This document shows positions 1 through 11,299 of a stretch of 64,000 nucleotides of DNA, piece after piece. Every line of letters starts with the position of its first letter. The first letter of the stretch is position 1. The translations under genes were made by a program, and so were the position numbers. A model generated the notes under the pieces. It made no database searches and was not told the DNA's origin. It saw only the letters and a list, made by a program, of their open reading frames with translations. This DNA comes from Saururus chinensis (lineage: Eukaryota > Streptophyta > Magnoliopsida > Piperales > Saururaceae): positions 17,729,968 through 17,793,967 of the forward strand of contig CP141141.1 of the NCBI GenBank assembly GCA_035235625.1. The letters run 5' to 3'.

Positions 1-853
1 AGACTTGTCATCCTCAATGGTATGTAACTTTGAAGTATTTGATTTTATCTTCGAAATTGTCCATATTGTATAAAATAGAAGATGATGAAGACATAGAATC
101 AGTGTTTGTCATTCATAAGAAGGCAAATAAAGGAGTGTTATTATTATATGCGAAGATGAACGAGGCTACAAATAGAGACAAATCACTATCGCTGGAAAAG
201 AACCAGACTGTGTATAGTGATAAATCATCATGGTTGGAGAAGATGTTATTAACTTACCTCAACATGGACGGCAGATTCATGCAGGAGTTAATGATATACC
301 ATTCACATGTGAAACAATCAAGTAATATTTGATTTGAGATTACATGATATTATACTCTTATTGTATTCACAACACTCTAATTTAAATAATAATGTTTATG
401 GAAACACGATATTTATAATGTTGCATTACTATTGATACAGAATGCCAATGCGATATCTCACATATTCATGTTAGCGTAGAGACGAGAACATGACTTATAT
501 GAATAGCATCCTATTGATGTCATGATGAAATTGAGAAGCATATAGTTGAATACACACTGTTGAGTGAAATCTCAGATTAGTTAACATGATAATATCCATT
601 GTAGGTTGGGAGAACTGGTGAGTTCATCTTAACAAATCTTTATTAGACATCATTCATTATTCCAATGTCTACACAGTCTAATATAGAAGGCATTCACACT
701 AGATTTACACAAATGTTGCCAAAAATGGGTGCATTAAGGACTTTATTCTAGAGTGATAGTTATGATCCCCCATATGGCTATGGAAATGTTGTCATGCAAG
801 TATTTGAGTAACCGTGGAGTGCTAAAAAATGGAACAAGAACGATAATATTGAG
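1..853. other. Unassigned AT-rich sequence at left edge
   Basis: There is one 100-codon open frame at 30-332 (+), rich in K, E and S, which I do not recognise. It may be a decayed upstream part of the transposase remnant that follows. No RNA gene, repeat boundary or promoter could be supported here. Confidence 0.4.
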
Positions 854-2211
854 ATGGAAAGTATGTCTAGCCATACAGAATTCAGACACAATGAGTTACC
901 CACTAATATTGACTTTGAGCCTGAGGCAGAGTGGGCCACAGTCGATGATCTTAATGTGTTGGAACCAAATATTGGTGAGGGTGAGATGATGACCGGTAGT
1001 TTGCAAGCAAGGATTACCAAAATCTACTCCAATTGGGTACATGGTTCCAAAGCATGGTACATTTCAAGAGGGTATTGATAAACCTAGCAATAAAGGCGAA
1101 TTTTACATATTGGGTTGTAGATGAGAACAAGAATGCACGTGCGGCGAAGTGCTCCAATCAATCTTACAAGTTGTACATTATGGCATATCACATAGGAGAT
1201 GATGTGATTGTGACAAGGTTAGTGCCTGACTACATGTGTGACATGAAAAGGAAGTCAATTGACCACCCTTTAACATCTCACTTTTAGATTGCCAAAAAAT
1301 GCTATGGCCTCTATAAGATTCCACAAACATTACACCTAAAAACCTAGCGACATATATTTCTAAGTACTAGTGTACAATTGTAAACTACAAGAAATGTTGA
1401 CATGCAAGTAAGGCAGATTGTCTTAAATTATTCTTACACGAGATTTACCATATCGGGGATATGTTTAAACGATTTTTAGAAAGTCGAGTTTAAGAAAACA
1501 TGACTTGTTAATCTGTCCTATAATCAGAAACATGAGAGGGGCACATTTATTCCATTGTTTGAGGGTGTCATTGTTAACTACAACAAATCTTGTCATGCAG
1601 GTAAAGCAAAGTGTTATTTAATCGATGGGGATCCAGACGAATCTTATCACATACTACTTGCATATGATGTTCAAATAGAAAGGATTAATCCTAGCAGTAT
1701 AGTAGTTCTCGTCAAATCATGTGATATTCTAAAACCTAAAGGGGTTTTGGATGTTTGGGCCGATGACAAGAGCTTTTAGAAGAACACTGAATTCATTGTT
1801 AACCATATATGCTACTTTTTTGAAGCAAAAGTATCCCAGTCATCTATTGATAGAAATTGTACTAGACGGGAACAATAATATGTTTTGGGTCGCATTTGCA
1901 GTAGTTGAAAATGAGTGCATGAAAAATGCTACTCCATTGATATATATAAAATGACATATGAAGAAGCTTTATTCCTAACAATGGACATGCACCAGCGGGC
2001 ATTGATTGGAGTGCTACCAACATTCAACCCATCAATCCCACTCATGCAAAGGGGTCAACCACAGAAGAATTGGATAGAGTTACAACCCAAGGTCAAAGCC
2101 CTGTGCAACTATGGAGTGTGCGGGCAGTTGGTACATAATCACAAACACTACTACGACCCACAAGATGACCATGCACATGGGCCTACTTGTAATGCCGCGG
2201 CTGCGATCTAA
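854..2211 (+). pseudogene. Decayed MuDR-like (MULE) transposase
   Basis: The reading frame is broken into pieces that follow the order of a plant MULE transposase. At 1040-1310 is the N-terminal MuDR domain: a hydrophobic stretch ending AIKANF, then a conserved Cys, then HPLTSHF followed by an in-frame stop and IAKK. At 1555-1720 is a segment ending in a YDVQIERINPSS-type motif, matching the family's Y-x(6)-NPGS region. At 1855-1900 is LDGNNNMFWVAFAVVENE, the catalytic-core region LDGNN-x-FPIAFAVV. At 1960-2211 is a C-terminal tail with a degenerate zinc-knuckle pattern (CNYGVCGQLVHNHKHY). Stops and frame changes separate all the pieces, so it cannot make an active transposase. I found no terminal inverted repeats. 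Assignment to the MULE superfamily rests on motif order and is fairly secure; the subfamily is not resolved. Confidence 0.75.
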
Positions 2212-2690
2212 CCCGTCCTGGGGGTTTGGAAAACTAGATTAGAGTAAAATTTTCAAAACTATCCAGGAGCGGCATGTCTGTGCCAGAACTGTAACATTCC
2301 TCTATGCACAAGGGAGCTTCAATGTTCCGCCATGCATTGGCCAGAACAAACCTATTTTTATAGCTAATTTGGATCGGGCCAACGTTGTCATGTCATTGAT
2401 TACCTACATATGCAGTGGATAACATCTACAATTTTATTCCAACACGATCAGATCCAAACGTAGTTATGCCTAATGGCTAATACATGCATCAGAAATCATA
2501 TATTTTATAATACTTATATCCGAATAAATTATTCTAACTTAGACGAAAATCATTGAAGTCAAATAGAAGCTAATAAATCATCGGAATCAAATATCTCTTT
2601 CTTTCACAAAACAAGGCAAAACATATAAGATCAGACCATAACATATACGATTAGATCAAATCATAGCATAGCAGTTCATACGGATCTTCA
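2207..2690 (+). repeat. Fragment of LTR-like dispersed repeat (copy 1)
   Basis: The segment 2290-2540 is repeated at 3430-3680. Shared landmarks are a run reading GGATCGGGCCAACG, a CATTGATTACCTAC-like run and CTAATACATGCAT. The start near 2207 lacks the TGTAACACCCC terminus seen in the second copy at 3311, so this copy looks truncated. The same motifs recur in the solo LTRs at 18.6-20.0 and 45.2-48.6 kb, which places it in that LTR superfamily. Confidence 0.6.
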
Positions 2691-2975
2691 CTCTCTCTCT
2701 ATTCACTCTCTCTCTCCTCTCTCTCCCCTCTCTCTATTCACTCTCTCCTTTTTCTCTCTCTCTCCTCTCTCTCTTTACTCCCTCTCCCCTCTTTCTCTCT
2801 CTTGCATCTTTATTCACTCCCTCTCTCTTCTCTCTTTCAGCTAAATCTCTTCTTCTCTCTCTTCACTCTCTCTCTCCTATCTCTTACTTCACTCTCTTTT
2901 TCGGCTCTCTCTTCTTCTCTCTCTCTCCTCTTTCTCTCTCTTCTCTTTGTCTTCTCTCTCTCCTCTCTTCTAAAG
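2690..2975 (+). repeat. Interrupted (CT)n microsatellite
   Basis: A pyrimidine tract dominated by CTCTCTCT with interspersed TTCACT and CCCT units runs for about 285 bases. The opposite purine tract lies at 3150-3265, so the two could pair as a large imperfect hairpin. Open frames across this tract are low-complexity artefacts. Confidence 0.9.
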
Positions 2976-3147
2976 GACAAAATCATGAATTTTTTTAAAA
3001 AAAGTATATTGATTTCATCCTTCGCAAATACATTATGTTTTATTTAAAATTAATTATTTTAATATATAATAAATAAGTAAGAAAAAATTAAGTAAATTTC
3101 CCTACTTTCTCCCCTCTCCTCTTCAGAGCTGGAGCTCATTCTTATGC

Positions 3148-3265
3148 ACAAGAAAGAGATAGGGAGAGAGTGAAGAGAGAGAAAGAGGAGAGAGAGTGTG
3201 AAGAGAGAAATAAGAGAGAGAGAGAGAGAAAGGAGAGAGAGAGTGAAGAGAGGAGAAGAGACGAA
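3148..3265 (+). repeat. (GA)n purine tract
   Basis: GAGAGA and GAGAAA repeats, the reverse-complement composition of the CT tract some 170 bases upstream. It ends just before the LTR-like terminus at 3311. Confidence 0.9.
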
Positions 3266-4182
3266 AAATACGAAAAATCAATTATTATACCAATTTTGTC
3301 CTTGTGCAGATGTAACACCCCAACCCGGAAAACCCAACCCAGACTGGGGGTTAGTTCAGAAAACAGAATCATAGTTCATAAAATAAGTGAAAAAATTAAA
3401 ATCGACTGACCAGGAGCTGCAAACTCTGAGTGCGAGAGTCATAACATTCATTTATGCACTACAAAGCTATAATGTTTTGTTGCGCATAGATCAGAACAAA
3501 CCTAATTTTATAACTAATTTGGATCGGGCCAACGTTATTTTATCGTTGATTGCCTACGTACGTATTAGATATCATCTCTAGCGTTATTCCAAAACGATCG
3601 GATCCGAACATAGTTTTGCCTAACGGCTAATACATGCATTAGGCATCACAAAATCATATACGTTAAATTACATATATCTTTATATCCGAATAATCATTCA
3701 AAATCAGACGGAAATCTTATAAATCGTCAGAGTCAAACGGAAGCCAATAAATCAGTAAAATACACATCTCACATAGGTGAGCAGAATACTAATAAAATAC
3801 ACGTCTCACTCTATCATAGAGCGAAGCAGAACACACTACAGAGCATATTGGATCATATCAGATCCTATCAGATCATATCAGATTTCATCCTACCATACTG
3901 GTCACATCAGATCGGAGTAAGTCAAATCACAATAGAGCATTTCAGAGTAATTCATATCACAACAGAATAAATCAACGTAGATTAAATAGGAGCATATCAG
4001 TATATATAAGATGAGCAAATTATATATCTTAATTAGTAATATACTAATTAAGATGTACATTCATATAAATCATACTATACTATAAGGTCAGAAAAGTGTA
4101 CTTCCCTGCGGTCCCGAAAGTTGCGACATTCGGAGTTGCTCATTTTCTCAGGGTGTCCTCCCTTTTTGGTCTGGAAACGACG

Positions 4183-4562
4183 GGCAGAACCTCCTCTAAC
4201 TTTAGAATACATTTTTCTTTCTATGCCCATAAGATACGGACAAAATCTCCCCTTTACTCGGGATCATTTCATCCTTCACGCGCTTGTAGGCGGCATATAG
4301 AACCTCCCCTTACCCGGAGACACTTTACCCTTTCCGCGCCCGTAGGCAGCGGACAGAATCTCCCCTTACCCGGAGACACTTTACCCTTTCCATGCCCATA
4401 GACGGCGGACAGAACCTCCCCTTACCCAGAGACACTTGACCCTTTCCGCGCCCGTAGGCAACAGACAAAACCTCCCCTTACCCAGAGACACTTTACCCTT
4501 TCCGCGCCCGTAGGTGGCGGACAGAACCTCCCCTTACCCTGGGACGTTTCCCCTACATAGGT
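4183..4562 (+). repeat. 56-bp tandem repeat, about 7 units
   Basis: The motif CTCCCC or its CTCCTC variant recurs at 4191, 4247, 4304, 4360, 4416, 4472 and 4528, a spacing of 56 (once 57) bases. Each unit holds a CCGTAGG-like box, a GGACAGAA box, CCTTACCC and ACTTTACCCTTTCC. The three central units are the most alike; the outer two at the left have diverged. The array lies upstream of a TATA-like sequence, the usual place of LTR enhancer repeats. Confidence 0.9.
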
Positions 4563-4691
4563 TGTTAATTCGAAGAATGGATGCTTCCATTGCGTAGAAC
4601 ACCTTCGAATTAGCTAAGAACGCTTTTTGAACGGAAGAAAATGGACTTAGAATGACTCTCGAAACTTCTCCGGAAGAATGAATGGAAATGA

Positions 4692-4703
4692 CTATTTATA
4701 AGG
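4692..4703 (+). promoter_or_regulatory. TATA-like box of the putative LTR
   Basis: CTATTTATAAGG lies about 130 bases after the last 56-bp repeat and just before a GC-rich block. The arrangement of enhancer-like repeats, TATA box and GC-rich leader resembles a U3-R layout. This is inferred from position and sequence only. Confidence 0.35.
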
Positions 4704-4719
4704 AAAAGGCGTGCGAGCG

Positions 4720-5010
4720 TGCGAAGGAAGTGAAATACATGCGCATGCGCTCATGCCACATGGCGTAAACTGATTGGGCCAAAACAGTGGTCAGCGTGCA
4801 TGATGCATGCGTCACGCGCACGCCATCGCTCTGCGCGCAGCGAGCGCAGTCGCGCTGCGCATCTGACGCGAGCGTTTGCCGCGCGTCCCGCTTGCGTCGC
4901 GCGGGACCTGCATCGTGCGGACGGCCGTGATCACGTGGCGCCGCGCGGTGCACAGCTCCTCGGCTCGGCTCTTGCGCGGCTCAGCTTGACGCGGCTGGAT
5001 GACATTAGCT
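4720..5010. other. CpG-dense GC-rich island inside the LTR-like block
   Basis: The sequence is full of GCGC, CGCG and TGCGC runs while flanking DNA is AT-rich. Open frames on both strands here encode only low-complexity Arg/Ala/His-rich peptides and look like composition artefacts, not genes. Confidence 0.7.
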
Positions 5011-5369
5011 ATATCCGTCTTTTCTGAATATTTTATTATTATTCATTTCAAATACAATTCCAACTTCAAAATGTGATAACTTTTTAGTACCAATTGACTT
5101 GTATCGATGAGCCCTTCAAAACTAGACCCCACATGGGTAGGTTTTCTCGCACTTTCAAAGTGGGTCCCGCCCATGTGGCCCGCTTCCCGAGGTCATAACT
5201 TTCGTTCTTGATCTCCGATTCGCATGTTCTTTGATTTGTTACGTTTGTTACTCCGAGCTCTAACCAGATACGAGAGTTTTATCCTTTAAAACTTCTTAAA
5301 TTTAACTAAAATTACATAATTACCTCTAACCCTCTTGGTTTAAGCGTAATTAGAACACAAGGTGCCACA

Positions 5370-5955
5370 ACAAAGTACTGATTTTGTCCTTTAAAAGGAT
5401 GAAATAATAAATAATTTAAAAAAAAGCCACGCAGGTGCCAACGCTTGGATGGCGCCTACGTGGCCAAAATGAACACCATTTTGGTAAATATTCGCTATTT
5501 TGGTAAATAATTCTTTTAACATTATTTATATAATTTTTCCTAATTTAAACTCTGCTTAGACAAAAAAAAAGGCTAAAGTAGTTGATTTCGTCCTTAGGAA
5601 GGACGAAAACTCCACTTTGTGAAGAACAAAATCTACCCAAAAGGAAGAATTTGTCATTTTAAATGATGAAACATCCCAAGTCAGGTGATTTTGTCCTTGT
5701 GAATGATAAATTGTCCTAAAGAGGATGTCATCTTTCAGAAGGACGAAATCAACTTAAAAGCTGATTTCCTCCTTCTCAAGAACAAAATCTAAAGAAAAAA
5801 ATTAAAAGAAAAAAACCGCACAGGTGTCAGCGCTTGGCTGGTGCCTATGTGGTCAAAATGAACATCATTTTGGTCATTATTTTCCTCTCATCTCTATTTT
5901 GATAAATATTTTAATATTATTTATATAATTTTCCTATTTTTAATCAAAATAATAT
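5370..5955 (+). repeat. Two tandem hairpin-rich MULE-type termini
   Basis: Two related units (about 5380-5545 and 5780-5935) share a block with CACGCAGGTGCC or CACAGGTGTC, then CGCTTGG, GCCTA(C/T)GTGG, AAAATGAACA and TTTTGGT, ending in ATTATTTATATAATTTT. The same order, with GACACGTAGGTGCC, is found in the right terminus of the Pack-MULE at 39060-39189. Between them are several short palindromes of GATTTCGTCCTT...AAGGACGAAA type. These look like decayed ends of that MULE family without an internal gene. Confidence 0.6.
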
Positions 5956-8900
5956 TCTTTTATAAAAAATAAAAAATAATAAAAAGTTAACAAATAGAAT
6001 CCCGCAATGAAGCCCCAACCCGTTTAGGGCTGGGCAAGGGCCAGGCTTTTTAAAACCCACAAAGAACTAGGGTTACACCCAGAAATAATTTATGGGATAG
6101 GGCCAACTGGCCAAGTCGAAGTTTGACCCGACCCAACACAATTTTAGCCCTAATTGTTTGTACTCTTTTCTACTAAAAGGCCTTGGTTATCTTCTTTTCT
6201 TTTGTAAAGTAATATTATGGCGGCTCTCACAACATGTCTGCATTAATGGTGCATGCCTGTACAGGCACACCTCGTCCCTTGCCTCTACCGTTGCTAGCTG
6301 CCTTAGTAGCAACCTTAGTATTTTCATTAAAAAAATAATAATGTTACATATATTAGAAAAAATTAAAAAAAAAAGGATAACTATACTTATATCTCTTAAT
6401 ATTTGTTAAAATTATATTTATACCTCTTTATTTGAAAAGGATTTAACATCGATAAAAATAACTAAAATACTTTGTGTTCTATATTAATAGTTTTATCTAT
6501 GAAAATAGCAATTTTTATTGAATTGTGGGACCCACAACTAAGAGAATGTAGGATATTTTCTTAGATATTTTTTATGTACTTAGCCACTTAAATTGAGCAA
6601 AGTGTAGCTATTAATATTTTTCAAATAAAGCAATTGACATAGGATAGAAAGAATACTAATGAGGTGAAAATAGTATTTTTATCATTTTTCAAACATTCCT
6701 TAACCGACTGGATGGTTAAAAGGAGGGAATAATTTTTAAATGTGAAGGCATGTAAATGAGTTGTAAATGAGTTTAAAGAGGACACGAGTGTAACTTACTA
6801 AAGTAGCACGCTACCTGAAAGTAGGAGAAGAACCAAAACAAAAGGCAAAGCAAAGCTATATAACCCATAAGCAAAGTTAACTGAGGACATTTTAAAGAAG
6901 AAATCTAGCCCATGTTGTGGGCTTGTGTACAACAAGTGTTATCCCCCTTGACAAAAAAATAAAGGAGCACGCTAAAATGACATTAGGTTTTTCTTCGGGA
7001 AGAGTCTAAAGGCTTTGTACAAAGTTAATATGTGAGGCCCATACAGGCCCACATTAAGATGAATTTAAAACATAAAACGCAATTTAAGTATTTATTTTAG
7101 TTGAAGGCTAAGGCTAAGGCTAAGGCGTTTTTGGATGACGCTGTGTAACAGGGCACTTACCATTGCCGTACCCGACTTTGTCACTTAGGTTAAAGACCTA
7201 AGTTGAGTTAACCAAGGCACTAGGTTCAAAGTAGCATGCTTCCCCTTCCCCCCCTCAATCTTACACTCATTATAAAGGGACATCGGCCTACAATAGGAAG
7301 CCAATGTTGGGGGAGTTGTAATCCGTTGGTGAAATTTTTGGCGGATGGCTTATATATAGGAAAAAGTTTATATGAGCCTTAATCGTAATACTAAGGGGTT
7401 TAAATGCCCTGAGTATTATGGTCCGATTGCCCATAGAGCCTGGGCTCACGCAAGCGCTTACATCCGATTGCTCATAGAGCTCGGGCTCACGCAAGCGTGC
7501 GTGATCCCGGGCTCATATAAATGGGACTCTTATATATAAAATCAGCACACAAATTTGTGGCAAAAATATGAACTGTGTAAGGTCTGTTCACATATATATA
7601 TCCGCCATGGATTGCAGGTGATAAATGGCAGCACCGATTGATTAGGTTGGGGGCGGGCAATGGAACAGAACGGACGGAACCGGAAACCATTTTTCATAAG
7701 CTTCTGAAAATATGCTGGCCTAAGTTCAAAGCTGGGGCCTGAGCCCAAGCTTTTAGACTTGGGACCAACATCACTATTTTGTTTAATTTGTAGATAAAAC
7801 AGTCAAATATCGCATGCAGGTGCTTCATCTGGCTTCTATACAATCGAACGGTTTAGATTTAATAGGTTTACGTACCTGAGACATGGTCCGGTGGGAAATT
7901 ATCATCAATAGATCTTCTAAGTTGAGAAATGGCCTTATGACAAAAATGGTTTATGAGAGGGGCTTGACTGGCCTAGGTTTTTTATTCTCATTAATAAACT
8001 TGATTTTGCACCCATTGATCATTCATTCACTCATACCAAGTAGAAAATCATTTGCTAATGTAGCTCATTGCATTAAGGCTTTTCATAAAAGAAGTTAACA
8101 AAAATCAAAAAGGCTTTTCACAATGAAATTTTTACCAAAAATTAAAAATGCCTTTTATGAACGAAACAAAAGGTTGACCATGTATAAAAGCAATTGGTGG
8201 TGAATGAAAAGGTGCCATATGTTAGTACAAAAGCATCAATCTATCTATTTAAATCCATCTTTAAGATGAGTGGGATAAGAAATGATATACTTAAATATTG
8301 CATAAATGGCTTGGTAAAGGTGAATTATTCAGATAGCTGCTATTTATCTAAGGATGAATTTTATTTTTTTCATAATAAGCTATAGGATGAAGTTGGACAT
8401 GCAACCTTTTTTTTCCTTTTAAGAAATTAATTAAGATTGCTAAGAGCATATACACATCCTCCAAACAAGAAGAGAAACAAGTAGGAGAGGATCAAAACCA
8501 AAAATAAGACCCAAAAGCCCTGCATTAGCTATACAATCAGCAATTAGTTAGCTTCCTTATTTACATAGTAGAAATTTACAATAATAAGTTTAGATAGTAC
8601 TCCCTCTATCCCATATTAAGTGACTCATTTAATAAAAAACCTTGTTCCACATTAATTGTCTCATTTCCTATTCTCCTACTGATTTGAAAGCTTTTAATAT
8701 GCTTCTTCTTATAGTAAGAGGTGCATGGAATCTAAGTTAGTTACAGTTTGTCTTTTTTTACCTTATAAGAGGTTTGATTTTGTTATATTTTGCCTTTTTA
8801 TTGTCTAATGTGTTTCTCACTTTTCATAAAATTTACGTTTTTTACAAATAATATAATTAATATAGAACAATGAAAATAATTTTTAATATAACATAAATGT

Positions 8901-8960
8901 ACTAAGGAACAAACTAATAGCATCCTTTGAAAATGTTAATAATTACGAATGAGGTCCTTT
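5956..8960. other. Intergenic, AT-rich, no supported gene
   Basis: No coding sequence is supported. Minor structures are a short GGCTAA tandem near 7109 and a roughly 41-bp direct repeat at 7422-7462 and 7463-7504 holding GGCTCACGCAAGCG. A Stowaway-like terminus TACTCCCTCTATCCCA lies at 8598, with no matching right end found. Confidence 0.5.
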
Positions 8961-9519
8961 TACAATGACCCTTGAAGCATTCAACCTAATGACCAGCTTC
9001 ATTCCCTCAAGAGAGGCCAAAGAAGCACCTAGAGAAAAGGTGAAGAGTACTAGATATAAATGCAGAGTTGCATGGCCCCACACACGGGCCCTGCCCCTAC
9101 ATAGGACCCACTCATTACTTCAATTTTCTTGCATGTGTAAGCGCACTATCACGAGCTGCATCCAGACACACATCATGCATGGTCCAGCCTATGGCTACAT
9201 AATACTGTATACATTTTGGTATGTGAACATATGTTCTATCACATAGAATTTTCAAATGAACATACGTATTTTAACACACATTTTAAGAAAATTGTAGCAA
9301 TCTATAAAAGTTTGATGAAAATAAACGTAGTTGAAAAATAGCTATATCACTCAAATCTATTGAGTTCAATTTTTATTAATAGTTGCCAAAATTTTCACAA
9401 CGCTGCTAAACATGTCTAATGAAGTCATTAGGGCCATACTACAAGCACCTTTGAGCTGCTTACCTCTCTTCCTCATCTCCTTTCCTCCATCCCCTTCCAT
9501 TTCCATCAGTCTTCTCACA

Positions 9520-10345
9520 GTATTAAAGGTTAGAAGTGGGCATTATTAATGGGTTAAGCTTATATTATTTAGATGAGCATGATAATGTTTATGTGGATCA
9601 AGCCCATATTACTCAAGTGGGTCAAGCCCATTTAGTAGAAAAAGCCCAAGCCCACTTTATATTGAATGAGAATAACACATGTGAATTGGTTGAAGGAGTA
9701 AATAATCCCATATCGCCTAGATGAAGGTGATGGTGTTGGTATATAAGGCATTAGTTTGACCGTTCATGTTAGGCCCAAGGGCCTAACCCACTTTTGTGGG
9801 AGAGAGAGATGTTGGACTAATGCACCTAGGTGAGCTAACCCGTGCGCCGCTGTTCGTCCGGCTCGGTTTGGTTCGCACGCGTGGCCGGCCGGTCGGGTTG
9901 GGTCAACATGATAATATTTATATTTTTGGGACAAATTCATTTGGTCTGGTTTACTATTTGTTTAGTTTGGTTTTCTATTAACCAAAATGGGTCTAGTTTG
10001 TTTTTACTAAAGATTGTGTCCTTAACGGATGGACGCATCCGTTTGAACGGGAATGGGTGTCTTCAACTGGCTTTCCTATAAAATCATTGAAAACGATTTC
10101 TTCACCAATCCAATTTGGGATTTTCCATCTGTTTAATTTTCAGTGTTAGCATACTCACTGTGGTTCGCTATATGTACCGTCTTGGAGGTGCTCTTACGGT
10201 ATATGGTTGATCGTCTTATCCTGAGAGGCAGATGCCCAAGAGTCCTAAGCACCCATAAGGAGGGCGAATTCTGTCTTAAGGACATAGCTGATTGCTTGAT
10301 TCGATCATAATCATTCCAGTAAGATTTCTCTTGACAAACAAGTTA
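9520..10345 (+). mobile_element. Probable LTR of a Copia element (boundaries uncertain)
   Basis: It has the composition of a plant Copia LTR: repeated AAGCCCA runs, a GC-rich middle near 9840-9900, a CCTATAAAATC TATA-like box near 10075, then TACGGTATAT and GAGAGGCAGATGCCC runs near 10195-10235. No partner LTR, PBS or target duplication was identified. It abuts the broken glycosyltransferase, so its insertion or a deletion may have removed the 3' end of that gene. Confidence 0.4.
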
Positions 10346-11290
10346 AAGGTAAGAAAATAACATTAACAACTTCATCATTACTCACTACATCTTCATCAAT
10401 CATTTCTCTCTTCAGCCCTAAGTCAATCCCCCAATCTTCCACAATCCCTCAATTTGCTATGGGGATACTGGTCCCAAAATGTAGGGAAGGTCAGCATAGG
10501 CTTGCCGGAAAAAGCAGCCTCCATAGTTGAATTCCACCCACAATGTGTCAAGAAGCCCCAACACTCATAAGACCCTCAACTGGTCACACCACAGCACCAC
10601 CAAGCCCTCATTGCCAGCCGCCTCCTACAGCCGCGGCCCATCACTTTGCGCCACCCATAGGAAGTGAACCCCACTCTCTCACTCAAACCTTTTGACAATT
10701 CCTCCATCTTAAGAGACTCTCAAAAAGGGAAGCGTTTTTTATGCTCACAGTGAACCGAGCGTAAAGAACCATGTGAGGTGTTTATTTTTTAGTTTGACAG
10801 TGCACACGTTAGTATAAGTAATACTTACACTAACGTGCACTAGTATATGTGCCATTAATCTCGAAAATAAATGCCTCACAAGCATTCTTTATACTTGGCT
10901 CTCGGCTCGTGACAAACATATAACATGAAAAATGCTTTCCTGCCTAGTGAGACATAGAGGACTGAGCTGTAGACCTGATTGTCGAGCCAGTAGAAGTAGC
11001 TCACATTGTCATCATGGATGCTAATTGGAAGGCACTCTTGGAGTGTCATGTAAGGAATATATGGTCCTACAGGAAAGACTGGAAATGGAAGCACTGATCT
11101 TAGAGTATCAATAGCAAGAGCATCAAGCTCGCAGGAGCAGGTGAAGAGTAGGAACTGGGCCTTGTTTGAAGTGGAGACTGCTTCCAGTGCTCTCATTGGA
11201 ACATTAGGGCTCTTCTTCTGGAGGTTTGCCACAGATGAATGACGGGATAAAGATCCGCTAGTCGAGTTGAAGGTATCCCCGGAGTGTAAT
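10346..11290 (-). pseudogene. UDP-glycosyltransferase pseudogene (UGT87-like)
   Basis: Read on the minus strand, the pieces follow the order of a family-1 plant UGT, which transfers sugar from UDP-sugars to small acceptors. About 11290-11230 gives DYTPGIPSTRLADLYP. A 118-codon frame at 11232-10876 holds LPFPVFPVGPYIPYMTLQE and YFYWLDNQVYSSVLYVSLG. About 10680-10585 gives LWVARSDG and [11 protein letters not shown]. About 10570-10450 holds the donor-binding PSPG box with [15 protein letters not shown] and [12 protein letters not shown]. About 10425-10346 gives [17 protein letters not shown]. The N-terminal half and the C-terminus are missing, part of the sequence just before the PSPG box is deleted, and stops and frameshifts separate the pieces. 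The nearest family by motif is UGT87. It is a fossil gene. Confidence 0.8.
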
Positions 11291-11299
11291 CCATTTTCT

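Larger units (their letters stand above)
3311..5369 (+). mobile_element. Putative long LTR (solo or truncated), TGTAACACCCC family
   Basis: It begins with TGTAACACCCCAACCCGG, a common start of long plant LTRs, and repeats the block seen at 2.3-2.5 kb. Within it are the 56-bp tandem repeats (4.18-4.56 kb), a TATA-like box near 4693 and a GC-rich block, then a run about 5170-5260 resembling the 3' part of the LTR at 18588-20013. I placed the end at a GGTGCCACA run only because that is where similarity stops; no target-site duplication was found, so the right end is uncertain. Confidence 0.45.

Noticed and set aside
2802-3047. Open frame rich in Leu/Ser/Phe
   Set aside because: It translates the CT microsatellite.
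3170-3409. Open frame rich in Arg/Glu/Lys
   Set aside because: It translates the GA microsatellite; low complexity with no motif.
4096-4401. 101-codon frame across the 56-bp repeats
   Set aside because: 56 is not a multiple of 3, so the frame changes with every unit; chance openness from GC-rich repeats.
4696-5027. Overlapping Ala/Arg-rich frames on both strands
   Set aside because: Composition artefact of the CpG-dense block; no family signature.
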